A DNA stretch of 10,218 nucleotides, taken from positions 1-10,218 of the forward strand of contig JAKAJY010000096.1 in the NCBI GenBank assembly GCA_021824845.1. Reading direction: 5' to 3'. This DNA is from an archaeon. GTDB taxonomy: Archaea > Thermoproteota > Nitrososphaeria > Nitrososphaerales > Nitrosopumilaceae. Numbering within the stretch: position 1 is the stretch's first letter; each line of letters starts with the position of its first letter. This document shows positions 6,550 through 10,218 of this stretch, in pieces. The notes under the pieces were generated by a model, which searched no databases, had not been told where the DNA came from, and worked only from the letters and a program-made list of their open reading frames with translations. Made by a program: the position numbers and the translations under genes.

Positions 6550-6879
6550 CTAAATTCCGGAAACCTCGGCCTTGGATATTTCCAAGTAGACCTTGTCTCC
6601 AACTGATAATCCAAGTTCCTTGTATTCTCTCATGTCTAGCTTCATGCTAGTCATTCCGCCGCCTGCCATCATTCCCATTCCGCCGCCAAGCATCTTGTTT
6701 AGTGATTTCATCATATCATCCATGTTTGTAAAGCCCATAACACCAGGACCTCCGCCGTATGGAGATTGTGGGAATCCTTGGCTTTCCTTGAAATCCTTTG
6801 TTGCCTGTAGTGATACTACGACATATGGGGCGCCATCAGGTGATGCGTCAATTCGTACCACGACATATTCTTTTTTCAT
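6550..6879 (-). CDS. Conserved hypothetical protein with Gly/Met-rich linker
   Basis: A 109-residue protein in three parts. The N-terminal strand hairpin (EYVVVRIDASPDGAPYVVVSLQ) is followed by a flexible segment from about residue 38 to 80 dominated by Gly, Met and Pro (PYGGGPGVMGF and NKMLGGGMGMMAGGGM), and then MREYKELGLSVGDKVYLEISKAE, where GLSVGDKVYLEI resembles the closing strand of small beta-barrel (AbrB-like or OB-like) folds. No catalytic motif, signal peptide or membrane segment was seen. I do not recognise a named family. The Met-rich tract might bind metal or hydrophobic clients, which is speculation. A TATA-like AAAATATC 27 nt before the ATG supports a leaderless start. It lies tail to tail with the ACT-like gene and diverges from the NADH dehydrogenase gene. 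Confidence 0.75.
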   Translation of the reverse strand: MKKEYVVVRIDASPDGAPYVVVSLQATKDFKESQGFPQSPYGGGPGVMGFTNMDDMMKSLNKMLGGGMGMMAGGGMTSMKLDMREYKELGLSVGDKVYLEISKAEVSGI

Positions 6880-6901
6880 CTAGTTTTGTGCGTGTTTTTG
6901 C

Positions 6902-6910
6902 GATATTTTA
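6902..6910 (-). promoter_or_regulatory. TATA box of the Gly/Met-rich protein gene
   Basis: TAAAATATC on the - strand is centred 27 nt before the ATG at 6879, fitting a leaderless mRNA. Confidence 0.4.
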
Positions 6911-6965
6911 CTTTAACTCGGGACTCAAAATTCACAAAAACCATCCTGAATCTAGGTAATCAACC

Positions 6966-6973
6966 ATTATATC
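6966..6973 (+). promoter_or_regulatory. TATA box of the NADH dehydrogenase-like gene
   Basis: ATTATATC is centred 25 nt before the GTG at 6995. It is identical to the octamer before the RecA-like gene. Confidence 0.55.
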
Positions 6974-6994
6974 GACTCATTCCGCAGTAGTCTA

Positions 6995-8347
6995 GTGACG
7001 CGCAAAAGGATTCTCGTATTGGGTGGGGGATTTGCCGGAGTGGAATGTACACGAAAGCTAGAGTCTTATTTCAAGCGCGACTCACAGGTCCAAATCGATC
7101 TGGTATCAGAGGACAATTTCCTGCTGTTTACGCCGATGCTTCCCCAAGTAGCATCTGCAATGATCGAAACAAGACATATCGTCATACCAATTAGAACTAT
7201 AATCAAAAAGGCCTCATTCCATGAAGGAAAAATCAAAAACATAGACCCATACGGCAAGCGAATCACCCTGTATGGCACCAACGAAAAAAGAGGAACCTCA
7301 CTAGAATATGATTACCTGGTGGTGGCACTGGGCAGTCAGACCAATTTCTTTGGCAACCAGACAGTAGAGAACCATGCCTATACCATGAAGACGCTAAATG
7401 ATGCAGTTGTTCTGCGAAACAGAATCATAGATATGCTAGAGCAGGCAGACAATGAGACCGATCCAATACTAAAGCAGTCGCTCTTGACATTTGTTGTAGT
7501 GGGCGGTGGATTTGCGGGAATTGAAACAGCTGGTGAGATTCATGACTTTTTGCTTGATGCAAAAAAACACTATCCGAACATTTCGGAAAAAGACATCAAG
7601 GTGATCATACTAGAGGCACTGCCAATAGTTCTACCTGGATTCTCTGAAAAGCTTGCATCATTTACAAAGGACAAGCTGATTCAGAGGGGAATTGAGATCA
7701 GACTAAACACGATGGTCGTTACATTTGATGGCTCAGAGGTAATAGTAAAAGACGCAGTAGATCCTGCAAAAAACCCAGTCAAGATACCGGAAATGGATGC
7801 AATTGAAACCAAGACTTTGATCTGGACTGCCGGTGTTACTCCGGTTGATACTATCAAAAATTCCATGTTCAAGACCGACAAGGGCAAGGTAATTGTCAGC
7901 GAAAACTTGGAGGTGCCTGCATTTCCTGGTGTGTATGTGATAGGTGATTGCAGTCTGGCAATAGATCCCACCACAAAGAAACCATATCCGCCCACTGCAC
8001 AAAACGCGGAAGGCCAAGCAAAGACTGCGGCGTACAATATTTTTGCAGAGATGCATGGAAGGGAGAAAAAGAAGATCGACTTTGTATCAAAGGGACAAAT
8101 GGCAATCATTGGAAAAAGAACTGCGATTGCTTCGATTTCCGGCCTGAACATTCATGGATTTCTGGCCTGGTGCATCTGGAGAACCGTATATCTTAGAAAG
8201 ATTCCCAAGCTGAACAAAAGACTAAGAATCTTGCTTGATTGGACTGCGGATCTGTTGTTTGATAGGGACATTTCTAGACTAAAGATAATCCGAAAGGATC
8301 AGCCAATCGACTACAAGGAACTAGACGAAGTAGACGATGTTTGGTAA
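6995..8347 (+). CDS. Type II NADH dehydrogenase-like FAD/NAD(P) oxidoreductase
   Basis: A 450-residue two-dinucleotide-binding flavoprotein. The FAD-binding GGGFAG is at 10-15, followed by LLFTPMLPQVASA (43-55), the YLVVALGS motif (107-114), the NAD(P)H-binding GGGFAGIE at 170-177, IWTAGV (276-281), the second FAD motif VYVIGDCS (313-320) and PPTAQNAEGQ (332-341). KGQMAIIGKRTAIA (366-379) and a C-terminal amphipathic, Trp/Arg-rich stretch (about 388-425, including FLAWCIWRTVYL) match NDH-2 enzymes, which attach peripherally to the inner face of the membrane and pass electrons from NADH to quinone without pumping protons. Sulfide:quinone reductase is less likely because its redox Cys pair is not seen. 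GTG start: leaderless with a TATA box 25 nt upstream. The gene ends tail to tail with the small zinc-ribbon gene, 25 bp away. Confidence 0.9.
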   Translation: MTRKRILVLGGGFAGVECTRKLESYFKRDSQVQIDLVSEDNFLLFTPMLPQVASAMIETRHIVIPIRTIIKKASFHEGKIKNIDPYGKRITLYGTNEKRGTSLEYDYLVVALGSQTNFFGNQTVENHAYTMKTLNDAVVLRNRIIDMLEQADNETDPILKQSLLTFVVVGGGFAGIETAGEIHDFLLDAKKHYPNISEKDIKVIILEALPIVLPGFSEKLASFTKDKLIQRGIEIRLNTMVVTFDGSEVIVKDAVDPAKNPVKIPEMDAIETKTLIWTAGVTPVDTIKNSMFKTDKGKVIVSENLEVPAFPGVYVIGDCSLAIDPTTKKPYPPTAQNAEGQAKTAAYNIFAEMHGREKKKIDFVSKGQMAIIGKRTAIASISGLNIHGFLAWCIWRTVYLRKIPKLNKRLRILLDWTADLLFDRDISRLKIIRKDQPIDYKELDEVDDVW

Positions 8348-8372
8348 AAAGGGAAATCCAAGATTGGTAGAG

Positions 8373-8516
8373 TTAGCTTCCGTATAATTTCGTAAAGTCG
8401 CATTTAGTGCAATACAATTCCTTTCTGTCTGCTCCGGAATCATCCGTGATGTCTCGAATTTCCATCTGTGAGCCGCATTTTGGGCAGAATATGTAGGGCA
8501 CAAAACCTGCAGACAA
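8373..8516 (-). CDS. 47-aa zinc-ribbon protein
   Basis: A short open frame on the - strand gives a 47-residue protein, MSAGFVPYIFCPKCGSQMEI followed by a charged loop and ELYCTKCDFTKLYGS. CPKCG (11-15) and CTKCD (36-40) form two zinc knuckles 22 residues apart, the classical four-Cys zinc ribbon. The protein is just the ribbon and may dock on RNA polymerase, the ribosome or a DNA-bound complex; its partner is unknown. I chose the TTG at 8516; the frame is closed by TAA shortly upstream, so the start lies between there and a GTG five codons later. A longer overlapping frame on the same strand starting at 8542 lacks any zinc pattern and is rejected. No convincing TATA box at standard spacing was found. 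Confidence 0.78.
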   Translation of the reverse strand: MSAGFVPYIFCPKCGSQMEIRDITDDSGADRKELYCTKCDFTKLYGS

Positions 8517-8594
8517 ACCATCTTTATTTTATCTTGTGACAATTTTCACCAAAATAACAAAATCTCACAATTTGCTCACAAATCACCACATCTT

Positions 8595-8608
8595 AGTTAA
8601 AATTAACC
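8595..8608 (+). promoter_or_regulatory. TATA box of the 32-aa peptide gene
   Basis: AGTTAAAATTAACC is centred 26 nt before the ATG at 8627, the same spacing as at recognised genes in this window. It is the main evidence that the peptide is expressed. Confidence 0.4.
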
Positions 8609-8626
8609 AAAATCGACACAACTAAC

Positions 8627-8725
8627 ATGGGACTAATGAATACTCTACGCAAATTTTGTGTAATGAAAAGCGTCAGAGACAAGGCAAAAACCGAAGAAGC
8701 TGAAAAAGAAAAAGACCATTCCTAA
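8627..8725 (+). CDS. 32-aa charged small protein (hypothetical)
   Basis: An ATG-initiated frame encodes 32 residues: a short apolar-basic head (MGLMNTLRKFCVMKSVRDKA) and an acidic-basic tail (KTEEAEKEKDHS), giving an amphipathic helix followed by a highly charged segment. No family is recognised. The case for it being real rests on a TATA-like box 26 nt upstream of the ATG, the absence of any other gene between 8517 and 8821, and protein-like composition. Against it is the very short length, which chance easily allows. It could instead be part of an untranslated RNA. Confidence 0.45.
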   Translation: MGLMNTLRKFCVMKSVRDKAKTEEAEKEKDHS

Positions 8726-8792
8726 ATTTCACGAATCATACATTCCTGATTATAGGCAATTATGCATGTGTCCGTATCGGGCCATCGACATT

Positions 8793-8800
8793 TTTTATAC
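8793..8800 (+). promoter_or_regulatory. TATA box of the P-II-like gene
   Basis: TTTTATAC, within a T-rich run, is centred 25 nt before the TTG at 8822. It lies inside the possible N-terminal extension from ATG 8762, arguing against that longer start. Confidence 0.55.
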
Positions 8801-8821
8801 CTAAATTCATCAAAAAGTGGA

Positions 8822-9103
8822 TTGCTAAGAATCGATACCGTAGTTCGCAACACAAATCTTGCACAAATAAAGGCAAGACTAGAACAGGCAGGAATCTCTA
8901 ATTTTTCCATCCATGATATGGACTCTGATGATGAATCATTTAGGCCATCTTTTTGTGCTCCAAGATCAAAAATAGAAATTGTCTGCAAAAACTCTGAAAA
9001 AGACATAATTTTAGAGGCAATCTCTGGTGCAAATCCTGCAGATAATGGAATTATCTATGTTAACCAGCTTACCCCGCTAATTCAGATAAACACAAACGAT
9101 TAA
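8822..9103 (+). CDS. P-II (GlnB/GlnK)-like protein with reduced T-loop
   Basis: A 93-residue protein. MLRIDTVVRNTNLAQIKARLEQAGI matches the first strand and helix of P-II proteins (K-x-I-x-A-I-I-R-P-x-x-L-x-x-V-x-x-A-L-x-x-x-G-I). Later PRSKIEIVCKNSEKDIILEAI matches the second half (PKVKIEIVV and following helix) and NGIIYVNQLTPLIQIN the last hairpin. P-II proteins are trimeric sensors of ATP/ADP and 2-oxoglutarate that control ammonium transport and nitrogen assimilation. Canonical members have about 112 residues; here the T-loop region between the second strand and PRSKIEIV has shrunk to about 15 residues (DMDSDDESFRPSFCA). GDGKI is replaced by ADNGI, and the C-terminal RIRTGE by QINTND, so the phosphate-binding basic residues look lost. 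TTG 8822 is preferred (TATA 25 nt upstream). ATG 8762 would add 20 residues foreign to the family. Fold call is good; classical P-II signalling is doubtful. Confidence 0.7.
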   Translation: MLRIDTVVRNTNLAQIKARLEQAGISNFSIHDMDSDDESFRPSFCAPRSKIEIVCKNSEKDIILEAISGANPADNGIIYVNQLTPLIQINTND

Positions 9104-9109
9104 GAAAAA

Positions 9110-9277
9110 TTATTCATCACACGAACTAGGATGCTTGAGGCCTTCTGCAATTATACAATTGATTATCTCGGAAAAGCTCTTGCCCTTGTTTGTCTTGCGG
9201 ATTAATTCTGCCTGAATTTTTCGCAGCTTTGTTTCGTTTTCTGGTTTTAGCACAATTGTGACTCGTCGTATCGTCAT
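9110..9277 (-). CDS. 55-aa ribbon-helix-helix (CopG/Arc-like) DNA-binding protein
   Basis: A short - strand frame with ATG gives 55 residues. MTIRRVTIVLKPENETKLRK starts with an alternating beta strand (RRVTIVL), followed by helix A (ENETKLRKIQAELIRKT), a glycine turn (NKGK), then helix B (SFSEIINCIIAEGLKH). This strand-helix-turn-helix plan, with S-x-S/F-E-I-I after the turn, is the ribbon-helix-helix fold, which dimerises and inserts its two strands into the DNA major groove. Such proteins are usually autorepressors or antitoxins. It diverges from the winged-helix gene with a perfect palindrome between their promoters, consistent with autoregulation. A TATA box (TTTTTAAC) 27 nt upstream supports a leaderless ATG start. 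No toxin gene is adjacent. Confidence 0.8.
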   Translation of the reverse strand: MTIRRVTIVLKPENETKLRKIQAELIRKTNKGKSFSEIINCIIAEGLKHPSSCDE

Positions 9278-9299
9278 GTTTTGCAAATCCGATCTAGTG

Positions 9300-9307
9300 G
9301 TTAAAAA
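9300..9307 (-). promoter_or_regulatory. TATA box of the RHH gene
   Basis: TTTTTAAC on the - strand is centred 27 nt before the ATG at 9277. The palindrome at 9313-9326 begins 6 bp upstream of it, in the position of the BRE/TFB contact. Confidence 0.5.
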
Positions 9308-9312
9308 CTCGA

Positions 9313-9326
9313 CTAACCTAGGTTAG
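9313..9326. promoter_or_regulatory. Perfect 14-bp palindrome, candidate operator
   Basis: CTAACCTAGGTTAG is its own reverse complement. It sits between the two divergent TATA boxes, with its centre about 16 bp from one and 17-18 bp from the other. A dimeric regulator bound here would cover both upstream promoter regions. The RHH protein encoded next to it is the obvious candidate binder; this is inferred. Confidence 0.65.
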
Positions 9327-9333
9327 GAAACAC

Positions 9334-9341
9334 CATATATC
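9334..9341 (+). promoter_or_regulatory. TATA box of the winged-helix gene
   Basis: CATATATC is centred 24 nt before the ATG at 9361, fitting a leaderless transcript. Confidence 0.5.
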
Positions 9342-9360
9342 ACAAATGCGTAATTAATCG

Positions 9361-9674
9361 ATGTATGATCTTCGACAATATGAAACCACACTAAAGATGC
9401 GAAGACCAGAGCTTGCAATCTATTCTGATATTATTGATGCTATTTTAAAACACGGCACCAAATCACAAACAAAGATCCAAATTAGTGCCAATCTAGAATA
9501 TGAAAGAATGCTACGACTAGTAAAAAAATGCAAAAGGCTGGTTTTCTTGACGAAAAACTACACGTAACAGAAAAAGGGAAAAACTTCAGAAAGGACTTTG
9601 AGCCGGCAAGAAAAATCGTACTAGAGATATTCGTAAAATACTGGCCAAAACAATCAAAAGAAAATCACCGATAA
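9361..9674 (+). CDS. Winged-helix transcription regulator interrupted by a frameshift at an A7 run
   Basis: The first frame (9361-9567) encodes RPELAIYSDIIDAILKHGTKSQTKIQISANLEYERMLRLVKK, typical of archaeal winged-helix proteins (helix 1, then KT-x-I-x-x-x-A-N-L-x-Y-x-R-x-x recognition region), and then turns into an unrelated 12-residue tail. The missing continuation, MQKAGFLDEKLHVTEKGKNF and a C-terminal helix, lies in the -1 frame starting at 9528 and ends at TAA 9672-9674. Joined at the seven A bases 9522-9528, the two parts give a 104-residue protein with the G-F/L-x-x-x-x-x-x-V-T-E-K-G-K wing expected of the family (HTH_45-like). The A7 run reads as A_AAA_AAA in the zero frame, so a -1 slip restores the protein. 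It may be a homopolymer error, a recent mutation, or real frameshifting or slippage. It overlaps the convergent zinc-finger gene by 10 bp. Confidence 0.75.
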
Positions 9675-9874
9675 CGATTCTTTACCTTACGTTCCTGTTC
9701 TTCCCTTTGGTGATGCAGTCTGTCTTTCTCATGGATGAATTCTTTTCCACAACCCGAACATTTTACAATGGTTCGATGATGCTCACGTCTTGCATGATTA
9801 ATTAATTCTTCATAGCTTGCAAGCTTTGCCTTACAAAACTCACACGTGTTGTTGTTCCGAGTTAAGAATTTCAA
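9665..9874 (-). CDS. 69-aa C2H2-type zinc-finger protein
   Basis: A 69-residue basic protein. Residues 11-32 form an exact C2H2 finger: C11-x2-C14-x12-H27-x4-H32, with Tyr21 and Leu24 in the hydrophobic-core region. A second unit has C39-x2-C42 and His at 48, 54 and 55, so it is a related but irregular finger. The tail (QREEQERKVKNRYR) is strongly charged and probably helical. Single small C2H2 proteins occur in archaea and are presumed nucleic-acid binders; the target is unknown. The TTG start at 9874 is supported by a TATA box 27 nt upstream; there is no ATG in frame. The 3' end overlaps the re-framed winged-helix gene by 10 bp. Confidence 0.82.
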   Translation of the reverse strand: MKFLTRNNNTCEFCKAKLASYEELINHARREHHRTIVKCSGCGKEFIHEKDRLHHQREEQERKVKNRYR

Positions 9875-9896
9875 GTCACTCTATTATACCAATAAA

Positions 9897-9906
9897 GTAT
9901 AAAAAA
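9897..9906 (-). promoter_or_regulatory. TATA box of the C2H2 zinc-finger gene
   Basis: TTTTTTATAC on the - strand is centred 27 nt before the TTG at 9874, supporting the non-ATG leaderless start. Confidence 0.55.
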
Positions 9907-9920
9907 TTTCCAAGATCGCC

Positions 9921-10043
9921 TTATGGGAAGACTGCCTCTCGCTTGAAATTCGGCAAACTATACGTGCACTCTATTGAGCAATATTTTGCGTCTGGTGCTG
10001 CGTTCGTTAATGGTGCGCCGCAGTTCTTGCATGTTTGCTCCAT
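9921..10043 (-). CDS. 40-aa zinc-ribbon protein
   Basis: A short - strand frame starting at ATG 10043 encodes 40 residues: MEQTCKNCGAPLTNAAPDAK then YCSIECTYSLPNFKREAVFP. C5-x2-C8-G-x-P-L and Y-C22-S-x-E-C26 form a treble-clef-like or ribbon zinc site, closely resembling the DUF2116-type pattern (CxxCGxPI...FCSxxC). An in-frame TGA four codons before the ATG limits the start, and a TATA box lies 26 nt upstream. The function is unknown; in larger proteins this module is often a structural zinc clip. It is read in the same direction as the C2H2 gene, but each has its own TATA box, so they are probably separate transcripts. Confidence 0.72.
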   Translation of the reverse strand: MEQTCKNCGAPLTNAAPDAKYCSIECTYSLPNFKREAVFP

Positions 10044-10065
10044 GTATGAGGTTCACAACTCGAAT

Positions 10066-10072
10066 CTATAAT
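10066..10072 (-). promoter_or_regulatory. TATA box of the 40-aa zinc-ribbon gene
   Basis: ATTATAG on the - strand is centred 26 nt before the ATG at 10043. Confidence 0.45.
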
Positions 10073-10134
10073 GTATTATGATTTTAAAATGAACACACAG
10101 TTTTTTGCGCACAAACATACTTGATTAATTTATG

Positions 10135-10218
10135 TTATTTTAAAAAACCAAAGATTCCAGCAAAAAAACTTCCAATCTGCTCAACTACGTTTTTTGGTTT
10201 TGGAGTTTCATAGTCTAT
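10135..10218 (-). CDS. C-terminal end of an unidentified protein (partial)
   Basis: The - strand is open from the window edge to a TAA at 10135-10137, giving 27 residues: a Lys/Pro-rich stretch (YETPKPKNVVEQIG) and a hydrophobic end (SFFAGIFGFLK). The composition is protein-like, and the hydrophobic tail could be a membrane-interacting helix. No family can be named from this fragment. The alternative is that it is non-coding; no + strand frame is open across the same stretch. Confidence 0.4.
   Translation of the reverse strand: MDYETPKPKNVVEQIGSFFAGIFGFLK

Noticed and set aside
8321..8542. 73-codon - strand frame
   Set aside because: It overlaps the end of the NADH dehydrogenase gene and lacks any motif. 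The zinc-ribbon frame in the same place has two clean Cys pairs.
8762..8821. ATG-initiated extension of the P-II-like protein
   Set aside because: The TATA box lies within it and canonical P-II proteins begin with the strand encoded from 8822.
9110..9674. RHH plus neighbouring gene as a toxin-antitoxin module
   Set aside because: The neighbour is a winged-helix DNA-binding protein transcribed in the opposite direction, not a toxin, and no toxin-like gene adjoins the RHH gene.
1..10218. tRNA, rRNA, CRISPR repeats, transposase or integration sites
   Set aside because: Read through on both strands; no cloverleaf, regularly spaced repeats, terminal inverted repeats or recombinase motifs were recognised.

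Overview
The window looks like chromosomal DNA of an ammonia-oxidising-type archaeon (Nitrososphaerota/Thaumarchaeota, most likely the Nitrosopumilus group). This is inferred from the gene set (Cdc48-type double AAA+ ATPase, archaeal Hsp20, two-cluster ferredoxin, stand-alone Lrp/AsnC ligand-binding domain, tiny zinc-ribbon proteins), the AT-rich DNA, and the promoters. Most genes have an archaeal TATA-like box centred about 24-29 nt before the start codon, which implies leaderless mRNAs, and several start codons are TTG or GTG. No tRNA, rRNA, CRISPR array, insertion sequence or phage gene was seen.

Layout, left side (1-5.8 kb). A truncated cyclase/kynurenine-formamidase-like gene (-) diverges from a stand-alone Lrp/AsnC domain gene (+), apparently around one shared TATA box. 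A class V PLP aminotransferase (-) diverges from a RecA-superfamily-like protein with a degenerate P-loop (+). A strong inverted repeat follows, then a two-cluster ferredoxin whose second cluster has Asp in place of one Cys, and a SRPBCC-fold protein. Hsp20 and the Cdc48 ATPase form a two-gene protein-quality-control operon on the - strand.

Middle (5.8-8.4 kb). A two-domain protein with an ACT-like C-terminus (+) lies tail to tail with a Gly/Met-rich conserved hypothetical (-). A leaderless GTG-started type II NADH dehydrogenase-like flavoprotein (+) follows.

Right side (8.4-10.2 kb). This is a run of very small genes: a 47-aa zinc ribbon, a 32-aa charged peptide, a 93-aa P-II-like protein lacking most of the T-loop, a 55-aa ribbon-helix-helix (RHH) protein, a winged-helix protein split by a frameshift at an A7 run, a 69-aa C2H2 zinc-finger protein, a 40-aa zinc ribbon, and the C-terminal end of a further gene. 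Most of these have their own TATA box. The RHH and winged-helix genes diverge around a perfect 14-bp palindrome that is almost equidistant from both TATA boxes, a good candidate autoregulatory operator.

The most interesting points are that RHH/winged-helix regulatory pair with its A_AAA_AAA frameshift, the reduced P-II protein, the shared bidirectional TATA box, the hairpin upstream of ferredoxin, and the cluster of micro-proteins. No clearly new defence or metabolic system is evident; most of the window is ordinary core genome.
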